NCBI GenBank assembly: GCA_033439765.1
Contig: JAULSN010000006.1
Location: forward strand, 3,534,001 to 3,598,000
Length of the DNA stretch: 64,000 nt
Reading direction: 5' to 3'
DNA from: Lasiosphaeria ovina
Taxonomy: Eukaryota; Ascomycota; Sordariomycetes; Sordariales; Lasiosphaeriaceae
Shown here: piece by piece, positions 43,413-55,032 of the stretch
Position numbering within the stretch: the first letter of the stretch is position 1
How the letters are laid out: every line of letters starts with the position of its first letter
Notes under the pieces: model-generated
The model's input: only the letters and a program-made list of their open reading frames with translations
The model's database searches: none
Told to the model about the DNA's origin: nothing
Program-made: the position numbers and the translations under genes

Positions 43413-45675
43413 TTACCGATCGACCGGATTCAACCCCAAAAGCCGCATACCGTTGCCTAGCACGACGTGCACAGCATCGTACAGTGCCATACGAGCCTTC
43501 ATCAACTCCCGTTCGCTTCCGACTACTTGGAGGTGGTCGTAGCTGCTACTTAGCGCATGCGTCATCTTGAACAAGTAAGTGAGCACAGTGGTGGGCTCAA
43601 GCGTCTTCAGCGTGGTCTGAACCGTGTCAGGCCACTGGAGGAGCAGGCGGACAATGTTGATAGCATGGGGCTCGGAAAGCAGCGTCAAATCCGCGTTGGC
43701 GAGATCCTCGTCAGTGAGATCCGCCCGGCGCCTGATGGAAGTGACACGGGCATGCGCATATTGTAAGTACGGCCCAGTATCGCCTTCGAACGAGGTCATG
43801 GCGTCCATGTTGAATGTGTAGTTGTTATTCCTGCGAGGCGTTAGATTGACTTTTTGAGGGGTGTAGGAACGATGGCTGACAGAAACGTGTACTAACCTCT
43901 TTCCAGTCATATCCTGAGCCATGACGCTGCTAATACCAAGGGTATCAGCAGTTCCTTCGGGGTCCGCGACTTGGGAGTACTTGTTCTCGTTCTTCTTCAT
44001 GGTCTCGTGCATCTTTTCGGCAACGTCTCTCAGGATGTCATCGAGGAACTTGACTGTACCCTTCCGAGTGCTCATTCCTTGAACTAGGCCGAAGTTGACG
44101 TGCTGGCACTTCTCTGCAATTTCCTTGTGTCCAAGCAGCTCAATGATCTTGAAGAGTTGCTTGAGATGTAGGTCTTGAGCTGACGCCACAACGTAAATCA
44201 TCTTGTCGAAGTTGTACTTTTCGTGCCGCGCAAGAAGTTCGCTGATGTCCCGCGTCAAGTACAATGCTGTACCATCCTTCTTCCTGACGATCGGCTTTTC
44301 CAAGCGCTTGCCTTCTTTCCCGGGAACCAGTGCGGAGAAGTCGACGAGCATGGCGCCCTTGTCCTCTTTGCAGATACCCTTCTCCTCCATCTCTTTCCCA
44401 ATTTTCTCCATGGAGTCCTCGCTTACCTGGCTCTCGCCACTGTATTCGTCAAAATGGATGTTGAGACGCGCATAGGTTTGCTTGTACCGGGTGATGCTGA
44501 GGTCTCGGAACCGCTTCCATTGAGCCAGGGCAGCTTCGTCTCTGTCTGTCATCTTCTTGAAATACCGACGGGCCTGCTCATCCAGACTGTTGGCCTCCAG
44601 TTCCGCGACGTCCTCTCCGGCCAGCTTCCGCTTCTCGGTTTCCTCCTTCTCGGCCGTCATCTCCGAGTTGATCCGCACGTAAAGATGAAACAGGTGGTTG
44701 ATGGGGTCTGCCTTCAGCGCCTCCTCGTCGCCGTATTTCTCGAAAGCTAAAGCCAAGAGGCCATACTGTTTCCCCCAATCTCCCAGATAGTTTATACGGG
44801 TGACGTCCCACCCCGCCCCTTCGTAGAGGTTTGCGATGAAACCGCCGATGATTGTACTCCGCAGGTGACCGGCGTGGAAGGGCTTCGCGATGTTGGGGGA
44901 GGAAAACTCGACGATTATTCGCTTTTTGCCCTTGCTGGGATCTTTGGGGTCCCTCAGACCGAGGCTCGCGTTGCGCCCGTAGTCAGCACCCAACTGGCGC
45001 ACCAAGGGGATTACAGCCTTGACGAGCGGGGCGCCCTTGACGTAGAAGCTCAGGAAGTAATTGATCACAACCGGCTTGTCAAAAAGGGGATCGTTCTCGG
45101 GGAACTGCAAGGGAGAAATTGTCAGAGGCAGCAGCAATACCCTTGCGGGCCACGGCGGCGCGTACCTTTTCGGCCCACTCTTTTGCCAGCTCGTCGGGCT
45201 TCTTGCCCTTGATTCTGAGCGACGGAGCAGCCAAGACCAGGTCGCCTTTATCGAGACTTAGAGTCCATGACAGATTCGGGTAGATGATCTTGGTGTCGAC
45301 GCCGGTGACATCGCCAAGCACGTTGGCGAGATGTCCGCGGTAGAGATCGAATGGGTTGATGGCGGGGAAGGTGTTCGGGTACTTCTCGGCGACGGAATCG
45401 ACGGTCAGGCCCGCAACCATTGTCGCGAGCTCGTCGATGGCACTGTGGGCACTCATGGCTGCGAATCTGCGAGTTTGGTGGGAAAATAAGGCGCGAAAGG
45501 TGCGATCAAGAACGGCGCGGCCGGGCGAGGATGCGAAAATGGGCACTGGGGTGTGGTTGTTGACGTGGTGGGGCACAGAGGTACAAAAAAGGCTTCGAGT
45601 CCTGGAAAAAGTTTGAGAGGAAAAAGCTGTGCGGAGAAGAGAAGTGGAGGCGGCGGTCTGGGTACAGACAATCAT
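43413..45675 (-). CDS. Arginyl-tRNA synthetase, probably dual-targeted
   Basis: Exons on the minus strand: 45675 (or 45456)-45166, 45104-43897, 43830-43413; introns of 61 nt (GTACGC...TTGCAG) and 66 nt (GTTAGT...CGCAG, in frame without stops). From the ATG at 45675 the product has 711 residues; from the ATG at 45456 (MSAHSAIDEL) it has 638, close to yeast cytosolic Rrs1. The extra 73 residues are rich in Arg, Ser and Thr with almost no acidic residues (FSSQTFSRTRS, HQTRRFAA), like a mitochondrial presequence. Class I signatures: FHAGHLRST (HIGH-type) and GMSTRKGT (KMSKS-type), plus the C-terminal anticodon-binding helices (ALYDAVHVVLGNGMRLLGL). It charges tRNA-Arg with arginine. Two starts in one frame could supply both compartments by leaky scanning or alternative transcription starts. 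Confidence 0.94.
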
Positions 45676-46303
45676 GAAAAGGTGCGCAACAAGACAATCC
45701 TATTCAAGTCTTTCCCAAACTTTGGCGGCCTGCATTGAAGGGCAATAGATGCCATCAATTGCACTGCTGGTGACTCAGAATTCTGCCCAACCAAAAATTT
45801 GGCGGACTTCAGAAGGCCCTTACCTGACTGACTGGCGACGGAAACGGGGCCAGACCCACCTCTCTGGACGCCCAGCAAATCAGAGGCCAAGATTGAGTGA
45901 GCATGGGCCGGCGCATTTGGCGGGAGGGAAAAAGGCAAACTCACAGCACAAGATCTATGGCTTCAACAAACATCAATCTATGCGCGCCTCGACGAGGCAC
46001 AGCATCACTTATCTGTCTAGTTTGGTTTATTTCCATGCTGAAAGACATGGAAACGAAAATGCTAGGTTAAAATACGAATTCGTCATTTAAGATGGGAAAA
46101 CGAAAGGCCGAGAAAAGACATTCATCGTGCTGTACGGATACTTCGTAGGCGTGCCAGGATCGTCTGACAGTAGAAAAATCGAAGTGCAAGGGAAAAAGGA
46201 ATAAGAATTCCACGATATCCTAAATTCTAACTATTCAAGCAAAATAACTAACGCCTTATACTCCCCGCTTAACGCCAATCATCAGCATTTTCTCAACAAT
46301 GCA
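45676..46303. other. Intergenic region
   Basis: Promoter side of the arginyl-tRNA synthetase and 3' side of the ferric-reductase-like gene. No gene seen. Confidence 0.6.
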
Positions 46304-48271
46304 TCAGAAAGAATATTCTTCGACATGCAATTGGATGCCCTGTGCGCCAGTTCCCTTGTGCACTGCTCTCTCGTCAGATAAACTAGCAACGAAATTCCTG
46401 ACCCTCGAGACCAGTGACGGGCCGCCACAGACCACAACGCTGGTCTCTCCCCCTGCCGCCTCAACAGGCCCGCGGATGAACGCCTCCACGTCGGCTCTTG
46501 CAGACGTGTGGTGTACATGAGAATCGGCACTAGCGGTGCTCAGTCTCCTCCGGGGACTCGATGTGGCCAGATTCTCTATATCAACAGACGAGTCTCCTGT
46601 CGTCTTCTCGTTCATTTCCTTGCCAAGGTTGCTACCCGACGAGGAAACCGACGGGCGGTCAACTGGCGTGGCGCTCGTAGCATTTGGTTTGACGATGAAG
46701 GGAGACACGCTGCGAGTGACTGCAACGTGCACGCGAAGTTCGATACCAATATCTTTGGCGCGATCAATGAGCTCGTGAAGGCGAGTGACGTAGAAATCGA
46801 TTTCCTCTCCTTGCTTTGCTGTAAGCAGGAAGTCGATGCGCTTGGTACAGTTTGTCTTTTTTGTGTGCAGCACACTTTCCAGAATTGGGAGCGTGAAGGA
46901 GGCGCCCGTCGAGGCGGAGATGAGGATTATGGCCTCGTAAATATCCCACCGCGGGGGGACGCCATATGGTCCCGAAACAAAAGCTGTCAAGCTTTCCTTC
47001 CTTCCTGCCGCCTGTGCCTTGGTAGCAAACGTGTGAAGCCGACGGGAAAATCCCCCATGCTTGCGCACCACGAGCTGAATGCTATTGCAGATGCATGTTT
47101 CCGGCAACTGATGCGCGCAAGCAATCGTGTACGGATGCGCTTCTGCCAGTCCCACTCTGGGCATCCAAAGGTAGAGATGCTGACCCGCTCGCCATTTGAA
47201 GTGGACGTCCTTGATAGTCACGACCGTGATCGACTCTCCAACTGCTCTAATCTGAGCATGGTGCCCAATTCGTTGACCCCCCTTACAATTCGCCTTATTG
47301 GGGAAGAACTTGATGTTCTGCCACACAAGCAAGACGATCCGGCACACGCGGTCGAAGGAAAGGGCAGCGATGGCGAACCAGATATTGTACTGGGCATACA
47401 CGGGAACGTGTACATGGAGGAGCCAAAGAAACAGAGCGGCGCTGATGATGTGCTGAAGCAGGAAAAACTCGTAGGACAGACGACGGATTGGGACCAGGGA
47501 CGAGATCAAGGACCATAGTAGAATGCCCCAAGCGCCGAGTCCGTATTTGACCATGGGCATCATTTTCATCTCATATTCCACAAAGTCGGCGAGGACCCAT
47601 TCGGTATAAAAGTGCCAGCCGTGGACGGTTGCAGTGACGAACATGGTGCGCGCGACCCATCGATGAAGCCAGTTGAGGCGCTCGTGGCTGGTGCCTGCGA
47701 TGAATCCCAATATGCTGCACTTGGAAGCAAGCAGGTATAAAAGCGGCACCTGCATAACGGTAACCCATGCGTTACGGAACCCGATCCTCTCCCAGAAGAA
47801 GGCGTCCTTGACAATGGCGCCAGCCGTCATCATGTATATGATGACAGCCCAGTAGATAAGGAGTCCAATAACACGCCCCAGGGATGGAGGAGTCAGCCAT
47901 GAAACGCCCCTCACTGGGATGTATAGCTGCGGGTAGCTGGCCTCGCGAACAATTGCCGTCAGAGTGGCCCAAGTCGCTAGAAATGGGTTGCTGGGTTTCG
48001 TCGGACACTCGACCGAGTTCGCGGTGCATCTTCGTAACCTAGAAAAATCTCCAATATTAGATCTAATCCAAGCGCGGCAGCCAAAATCTATGCGAACGTT
48101 TGGAGTAACTGGGACTGACCGTCTTTCCGACTTGTAGAAGTTGACAGCGCGACAGGTAGCAAAAAGGCCCATGACACCGGCAATGATATACCAAAAGTCG
48201 CGGGCCAAGGCCATATTTACGTCCTGGAACATGTCTGTCCCCATGGACATACCGCCCATGTCCATGTCCAT
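46304..48271 (-). CDS. Ferric/cupric reductase-like transmembrane flavocytochrome (FRE family)
   Basis: Two exons on the minus strand, 48271-48120 and 48038-46304; the 81-nt intron (GTCAGT...TTCTAG) is in frame without stops and its translation is not conserved-looking, so I splice it. The product has 628 residues. The N-terminus is methionine-rich (MDMDMGGMSMGTDM). About six or seven membrane helices follow, with haem-ligand histidines in LHRWVARTMFVTATVHGWHF and HIISAALFLWLLHVHV. Then come an FAD-binding module with HPYTIA and the NAD(P)H module with SGPYG and VVVCGGPSLV. A polar Ser/Thr-rich insert (about 510-570) interrupts the nucleotide-binding part. It carries electrons from cytosolic NADPH across the plasma membrane to Fe(III) or Cu(II). 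NADPH oxidase (NOX) is less likely given length and motifs. Confidence 0.9.
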   Translation of the reverse strand: MDMDMGGMSMGTDMFQDVNMALARDFWYIIAGVMGLFATCRAVNFYKSERRSVPVTPNVRIDFGCRAWIRSNIGDFSRLRRCTANSVECPTKPSNPFLATWATLTAIVREASYPQLYIPVRGVSWLTPPSLGRVIGLLIYWAVIIYMMTAGAIVKDAFFWERIGFRNAWVTVMQVPLLYLLASKCSILGFIAGTSHERLNWLHRWVARTMFVTATVHGWHFYTEWVLADFVEYEMKMMPMVKYGLGAWGILLWSLISSLVPIRRLSYEFFLLQHIISAALFLWLLHVHVPVYAQYNIWFAIAALSFDRVCRIVLLVWQNIKFFPNKANCKGGQRIGHHAQIRAVGESITVVTIKDVHFKWRAGQHLYLWMPRVGLAEAHPYTIACAHQLPETCICNSIQLVVRKHGGFSRRLHTFATKAQAAGRKESLTAFVSGPYGVPPRWDIYEAIILISASTGASFTLPILESVLHTKKTNCTKRIDFLLTAKQGEEIDFYVTRLHELIDRAKDIGIELRVHVAVTRSVSPFIVKPNATSATPVDRPSVSSSGSNLGKEMNEKTTGDSSVDIENLATSSPRRRLSTASADSHVHHTSARADVEAFIRGPVEAAGGETSVVVCGGPSLVSRVRNFVASLSDERAVHKGTGAQGIQLHVEEYSF

Positions 48272-50459
48272 TTTGAGTCAATGAACTGTCGAATGGCTGG
48301 AAGCTTATCGGTCCCTGGGCGATAGGAGGTTCGTCGTTGATCGTCGGAGTCGGTTGATGGGAGACTGTGTTGGGAGGGATGTGCCGCAATTTAAGTGCAC
48401 CCCCTCGTACACGAGCTCCCGAGGTGATCGGTGGTCAAAGCTGGCAAGTCTTGAACTTCAGACCCCAATGCGAAGGCGTATAACGGCGAAGGACATAGTT
48501 TGGCCAACGCGGGAACGAAGACGCGGAGAACTAGCGTATACAGATTCGCTGAACATAGGGGTCAGCTGTGCTTTGCTCCTCTGTGGGGTATGTCAGCTTG
48601 ACTTTGGCTCACACACATAACCTGGAATTTGGCTGGGGCTGGCACCTTAAAGGGATCTGTGGAGGGAGGAACGTCACGTCCCAGCGTCACGGCCCTTGGC
48701 GCTTCCGGAGGATTGTCCCTCGTTTTCACCTTTCCAGATGCCTGAGGTGCCTATGCATGTATGTATACTGCCGGGCCTTGACAAATTCGAGCAATGGCGG
48801 GTAAAAACTACAGAGTAAGCGTGGGGGGATGGAAATCGGAGCGAGCAACTTTCTTTGCCACGAGGCTAAAGGGAGCGTCGACAGCGAGCAGAGCTTGGCA
48901 GCATTGCACGCCACGGGAAACGATCAGCCCCTCGTGGGTGAGCAATCCGTGTCATCCGGTTAGCGCCATTGCAATTGCCTCTCTCGATTCCTCGAGATGC
49001 CCGTGACCGGTGAGCCGCTGCCCGATTCCGATTCTGTAACGTTGAAACCCAGCATGTCGAAACTCGGGAGTGTGCCCATGGGGAGCGAGATAGAGCAAGT
49101 TTTGTGATTGGCGTGGGTGGTGCTGATGTTCCGGCGGCGGACGCTAGCAAGCCACAATTTGCTCAAACCCCCTCGCAAATCCAGTCCATACCCGATGCGG
49201 GATGGCGTGCCGTGAACGAAGACCCTGTCAGCACCTTTTACAGACATGGCGCGGCAATTGCTGCAGGCGCCACCAACGAGGGGCAGCGTTGCCCCTCCAT
49301 CTCCGCACTTCTGGGTAACGCTGATGGAGCTCAATACATGCGTTCGTTGCAACATTGAACGCGCTTTGTTGAACAGAAGTTCCATTCAAGTTGTCCGCTA
49401 AAGCCTCTTCTAAAACTTGTATTCTAGGGCCTCTGTCTCGGTTCTTTTCCCAAATTCGGCGCATCCGAGAGACCCGGAAGGTCCAAGCCCACGGGCTTCC
49501 ATTTCTAGCTCCTGAATAGGCGGAAACCTGGAAAGAGACAATAACACGAAATAGAAAAGGTACGGAGAGGCTGTGGGGAACGATTGGCGATCTTTAGTTC
49601 GTCCCCAATAGTATCTCTGTAGCATGACAAGCAGTGTCGGGTATATGGATGTCGAAGATTGCGGTCTAGCTAAAGACTAGAGACTAGACTGGCGATGGAG
49701 AGCAAATACACAGATCCACTGTATGTTTGCCTTGCTAACTTCCTCTCCGATTATACGGTTCCGAGCTACCAATGACTTCCATCAATGCTGCATGTTCCGG
49801 GTATCGGCCGCAGGGCCGGCAAGGCCCCCCAAACGGGCGAGTGTGGGTTTGAGTCAATGAGTGAGATTGCATTTTCTCCTGTGAAGGCGGGTAGTACTGT
49901 AGAGTACTACTGTGCCTTGACGACCTTGGGTTAGGTACCTCGTGCCTTTGGGAATGGGAGAGTTGGAATCCACCCCATCCACGCTTGTTGCTCCTCCATC
50001 TTCACCCTGCCCCACGTCGGCCGAGTTCCGGCAGCAACCATGACAGCCCTCGGGACCTTGGGACTTCCCGCCTCCCAATTTTGAGCTTCTTGGGACCAAG
50101 AAGTCTGACACAACTCCACTCATTCTGCAAGCCACCCTGTCTACCTGGCACCCACCAGACGCAGGTGTTGCCCACTAACACTTCGAACGGTCCGTTGTCT
50201 CTGGGCCGTTCCTTGTCCATGTGCCTGCCTCTTCCCCATATCTCCCGGCTTGGCATGCACCATATGTAATACCCAGCTCCCCAAGCTCTGCCCTCAAGCT
50301 CTACCTCTGCCATTGACTCTTCCTCGTCTCGTTTATTAAAGATTCGGCCCTCCCTGTTCGTGACGCGCCTCCGTCTCCCGTGATTCCCAACACTGCATCT
50401 TTGCCATCTCCAGCTTCCTCTTCCACCAGACACCTCGATCTCACGCACCGTCTCACACA
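48272..50459. other. Divergent promoter region of about 2.2 kb
   Basis: Separates the divergently transcribed ferric-reductase-like gene and the X325-like copper protein gene. No gene recognised; the last 200 nt are C/T-rich, as in a fungal leader. Confidence 0.5.
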
Positions 50460-51269
50460 ATGGCACCTCTCCGTTCTCTGGTCGCAGCCGGCCTCCTATT
50501 CTTGTCGGCCGCGAATGCACATTTCCTTCTCCTCTCTCCGCCTTCGATCGAGGGTTCGTCTATCGACGAGGACAAGGAAGGCAATGCGCCTTGCGGCGCC
50601 GATCTGCCCGATCTCTCTGCGAACTCTACGACGGACTTCCATGTCGGCGGCGACCAGATCGCCCTGCAACTAGGCCACCCGCAAGCCAATTGGCTGATAC
50701 GCGGCACGCTCGACGCAAAGGCTAGCAGCAACTGGACACAGCTCTTCCCAATTGTTACCCAGAGCGGCCTAGGCAACTTTTGTGAGCTTTCTGTCGCTGC
50801 GCCCAAGGAATGGGTTGGCCAGAAGGGTATCATTGGTGTCGCCTGCAATGGCCCGGACGGCATTTTGTACCAGGTTTGTGGAATCCTTGCTTGTCCCCAC
50901 GTACATCAAAAATACGCAGCGGCTGTTGCACAAGATACGGCGTGGCGAACTGCATGCTTCAGACATACTGCACCTCGTGTTTGAGTACTTTGACACAAAC
51001 TGACAATCCGGCAGTGTGCAGTAGTAAACTTCGTCTCTGGCACCAGCTCGTCACAGGCGAGCTCCTGCACCAACGGGAGTTCCGTCACCGCCAGCTTTTC
51101 ATCCGACTCAAAACTCTCCGCACTTGTTGGCAACCCTAGCAATACCTCCAGCAGCCCTCCAAGCGGTACCAGCCGTAACGCTTCGCCATCTCCTGTCCGG
51201 AGCCAGTTCCCACTCGGGAGCCTTCTTTTGGGCGCTGTTATGGTGTTGGTAGGAGCCACCTTACTATGA
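50460..51269 (+). CDS. BIM1/X325-like copper-binding protein with GPI-type tail
   Basis: Two exons, 50460-50873 and 51015-51269, with a 141-nt intron (GTTTGT...branch CTGAC...GGCAG). The product has 222 residues. The signal peptide (1-20) ends in SAANA, so the mature protein begins with His21 (HFLLLSPP), as in the LPMO-like X325/BIM1 family where the N-terminal His and amine bind copper. Other family traits: PCGADLPDLS near residue 44, PIVTQSGLGNFCELSV and GVACNGPDGILYQCA. A Ser/Thr-rich stalk (about 146-200) and a hydrophobic end (LGSLLLGAVMVLVGATLL) give a GPI signal. These proteins take part in copper uptake or wall remodelling and lack LPMO activity. The reductase gene is its divergent neighbour. 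The donor GTTTGT is unusual but the join restores the family sequence. Confidence 0.88.
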
Positions 51270-52608
51270 TAGTAGATGGTTGATGTTTCTTGGATTTGCT
51301 TTTACGTTTCTGCACTTGATACGCTGGAGTTTGGATTAGGGTTACCTAATTGCCTCTTTCTGTGCCTTCTATTACCTGGGACAGGATATATTTGCTGCTG
51401 GTTTCTGGAAAAGATGCCTGCTGGGGGCACCTGGCGGGTTATTTTATTCGAGAATTACGTAGAGTTTAAAAAAAAAATGCCTTTGTCAGTTCTTATTTCT
51501 GAAGCGCGAGCCGCTACTTTCTGGCTCAGCTGACCATATTCCCCAATCTTGAAGTATTTTCTAAAGTGAATTGGTAAAGGAACTCAAGTGACGTCTGCCT
51601 GAGCAGTCATGATTTCTCCGTATTTCACGCTACAACCCAGCTACAATTCGCGGGCAGGTTGCGCGACTGCGCACTTTCGGGTAATTGGTGCACATAGATG
51701 TGAGCTAACTTTGGACCGCCGGACAAAAAATTGCGGGAAGGTTCGAGGAACATCGCGCCCACTAGAAATTTGGTAGCACAGGAATAATGTCTCTGTTTCC
51801 GCTGGCGAATGCTAGGAAATATCACGGCCAACATCACAGGGTGGGAAGGCAAATGACGGAACGTTAGGAACCACCTCAAACTAAGGTCCGAATTGATACC
51901 AACTTCAAACCAACCACGATGGCACGAGTGTGCAAATGGGAAATTCCGCAGGCTCCAGAAATACCCCTTTCCCTATTCCCAAATGCCTTTGAAGGGTGAC
52001 TGGAGGAGGTTGATCAGGCACAAACGGTTATTTTCCTTATAAGTCCACAAAAACCAGTCAATCTCAATTGCGTGTATCAACGGAAATGGTGCCAATGATT
52101 GTCATCCTCTTTGACTCCACCCAAGTCATGAAACAGTTGTCCGTAGACGGTTCAAGCTGTCTCGAGCCGCAGTGAGTACGGTCATCGCTACAGTAGGGTA
52201 CATTCCAGGTTCTTACTTAGTGGCACTTGACATGGAATTGGATTGTTTGGCTCGAAGCAGTGGTTCTCTCCTTGCTGCAAGTAGTACTTGCCTCTTGAAT
52301 TCAATGACGTCTAATCGGGCGAGTATTTGTCTAAGACTCGGAAGGAAGGCGCGAGTTTATGCCTGACGGCTATGAGCGGATGTATTCTAGGAAGGAGCAG
52401 GTTGTTCGTGGTACTTGCTTAGCTTTTGATCGTGTCAACTTGAAATTGCCCACCAACTGCGGTTCCACCACCATTGTGCATCTTCCTTGTCACCGTTATC
52501 CTCCTTTTCGTCTCCTCTCTCCTGATCAAATCTCGCCATTCGACGACATCAAGCCCTACCAGATCGATGAAAGATACTTCGGCCCCGTTGCAGATCTCAA
52601 GTTCCAGA
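51270..52608. other. Intergenic region of about 1.3 kb
   Basis: No gene recognised. Holds the 3' region of the X325-like gene and the promoter of the Ser/Thr-rich protein, with an A-run near 51470. Confidence 0.55.
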
Positions 52609-53259
52609 ATGTCCCCGACCATCTCCTTCCGCAGCGCCGTGCTGCTTGCTGCTGCTACAGTGTCTGCTGGTTTCGTCGGCGCTGAGAGTTTCACGCCGGC
52701 CACCAAGACCACGACCGTTACCGTCCCGGCCGAATTTTTCACGTCCTTTGTCGAGGTTACTCCGAAGATTGTGGACGTTATGACGGTGGCGCTCTCGACT
52801 GTGACGGTGTTTAGAAACGAGCCCGTCGAGTCCAGTTCTGCCGACACTACTGTCACATACACCGCCGACACCACAGGCAGCAACTCTTCCAGCACTTTCC
52901 CTACTACGCTTGTGACGAACGTGAGCCTCGGCACCAACTCGACCAGTGCCTGGTCGTCTACCAGCCCTAACAATTTGACTTGGACCACGTCTTCGCTGTC
53001 GACCCCAAGCACAACCGATATAACAAGTGTCCTATCTCCAGACTCCACCTCTGAAGCAACGGCCACCAGCTCAAAGAACGCGGCAGCTATTGAAACGGGC
53101 TCAGCAATCAGTCGGTAAGTCTTTTACTCCTGCTATCCCTTTCTTCTCCTATAATTTTGCGACATTGAACAGCCAGGTAACAAGATTAATTAATTACCTT
53201 TGTACCCCAGGAGTGTCAAGGCAATTGCGGTCGGTTTCCTTCTCGCTCTTGCTCTTTGA
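52609..53259 (+). CDS. Ser/Thr-rich secreted protein with GPI-type tail
   Basis: Two exons, 52609-53114 and 53211-53259, with a 96-nt intron (GTAAGT...CCCCAG). The product has 184 residues. Residues 1-25 are a signal peptide (AVLLAAATVSAGFVGA). The body is dominated by Ser and Thr with N-glycosylation sites (NSSS, NVSL, NSTS, NLTW). The second exon supplies a short hydrophobic end (SVKAIAVGFLLALAL) that completes a GPI-attachment signal; without splicing it would be lost. No cysteine-rich or catalytic domain. Probably a mannosylated wall or membrane mucin-like protein; no family name can be given. The start at 52609 is the ATG directly before the signal peptide; an upstream in-frame extension does not look coding. 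Confidence 0.8.
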
Positions 53260-54268
53260 GCTTCCTCCGCGACAAGACAGACACGTTCAATTCGGGAACT
53301 TCCTTTTGAGGTGGCACAAAATCACAAAACCAAAGGAGGTTGGGCTCAATACTTGTGGTTGCAATTAAAACAAGCTCAACAGGCTAATGCGGATGGGTTT
53401 TGATTGCAACGGTATTTCTTTTCGTTGGAGTTTCCGCAACATATGGCTAGGCGCTGGGAAGCAGAAATATCCGCTCAGAGAATGTCGAGAAATGTGTGCA
53501 GCCTGTTAACTATTATCCGATCAATAGATCACATTATTTACAACTGATGTTTGGGCATCGCATAGTGGAACATCACACCGTCTGGAGTTTCGGTCCCTAA
53601 TCTCCGGTTTGATGATAGGCCTTTACCAAAGACGCCTGCCATCAACATATAACAAGGGGGTGCAATGACCAGCTGTTCACGCCAAGGAATGGTAAATAGG
53701 GCAGCTTAAACTCAACTTTGGTCAATTACTGGAAAGTCTCATGCTTGTCAAGCAGCTATCTTCAGTCTCCGCCACAACAAATAACCTCAATGGCGCGAAT
53801 TATCCCCCTTTACCTGGTACGTAATTACTTGCGTCACCTTGATAGTATAATTTTCCCGTTCCAAACCTGTGGCTAATAACTTTGCTGCGCCAATTAAATA
53901 GTGAGCGCAGAGCCAATGAAACTGAGGAGGATAATGAGGACCGACAGATCTGTTCCTTTCTGCATGAGGGGGGCCTTCGGGAAACGGGGAGCAGTGCATC
54001 TGGGTGCAGCACCCCCATGCACGGTCGCCAACAAGCCCACGTTGGCTGCCTCATGTCCAGTTGTTTGTACACCACCGGCGAGTCATGAGCTTGATTATTT
54101 TTTATTTATTTATACCCCCCCCCGCTCTTCCGGGATCCTGGGCTCAACTTGGACAGCCTTTCTCAATGTTGCGTCACTCAGCTTGTCTCCCTCGACAACT
54201 TTCCAAAACAGAACTAGACCTTCTAGTTCTTGATTGTTGATTGTCTTTCGAATCTTTGCCTTCTAACC
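53260..54268. other. Intergenic region of about 1 kb
   Basis: No gene recognised; short frames only. A C-run lies at about 54115-54124. Confidence 0.55.
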
Positions 54269-55032
54269 ATGGTCACTTCCATCAATCATTGCGCATCAAT
54301 CGGTATCCATGAAGAAGTCACGGGGTTGCATGAGCGATAGACGGTCGATGATGTGGAGCCGGATGTTGCCTCTGAGCAAGGTGATGGAGGGAGAGATAGT
54401 GACGAAGAGGATCTGTAGAGAAGGGGGCGCCGGTTGTTTGCGCTGTCATGGAAGCTACCGCAAAGGCCTTTCACTCAAGCCCGTCGCCGCTGGTGATCTG
54501 CATCATCGACTGAGATCAACCCGCAGTTTCAGTCTTACTGGTACACAGTCTTTACAGAGCTACTCGAGTCGGTTGCGGCGGACCCATCTATTCCCGAGTA
54601 TCTTACTGCGCCCCGTCCAATCAAGAAGTTTACCGTTACATTTTTCGACAAGCCCGATGACCAGTCCTGTCCGTGTTGCCTGCCCGATGCCGACCCAGCT
54701 ATTACGGTCGACAAAGAGGACGGGCTGACCAAGTCGCATTTGATCCGGGCATTGAGGGATTATCTCTACTCCAGGTTCGCGCCGCTGGCCAATACTGTCG
54801 TTCCGAACCTAAGGCGATGGAGCCCAGCGACTGAGGTACCGCTAAAGGTGCTCTCCTGTACAATTGGAACTGGATGAGCGGTGGGGGCGATGCAGGAGAG
54901 CGTAGGGTCAATGCCTATGGCTCCATGGTGCCCAACATCTTCCTATACTGCTGTCGGTGGAACCAGTTTCTTGGAAAGACGAGGGAAGACGAAGACCAAG
55001 TTGTCGGCAGCTCAATGACTGAAAATGAATGA
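54269..55032 (+). pseudogene. Unrecognised gene inactivated by stops and a frame change
   Basis: One frame from the ATG at 54269 reads like a protein but contains three stops: TAG after GLHER, TAG after SDEEDL and TGA after QARRRW. From there it runs open for about 120 codons with well-behaved sequence (TEINPQFQSYWYTVF, SIPEYLTAPRPIKKFTV, CPCCLPDADPAITV, SHLIRALRDYLY). Near 54830 the sense continues in another frame (LLYNWNWMSGGGDAGERR, GSMVPNIFLYCCRWNQF) to TGA at 55032. I do not recognise the family; a CPCC motif is the only notable feature. No GT-AG intron that I can find removes the stops. The TAG codons could come from CAG by C-to-T change, as RIP would produce. Confidence 0.65.

Noticed and set aside
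48354..49625. Several short frames upstream of the ferric-reductase-like gene
   Set aside because: No family match, no conserved composition and no start or splice support.
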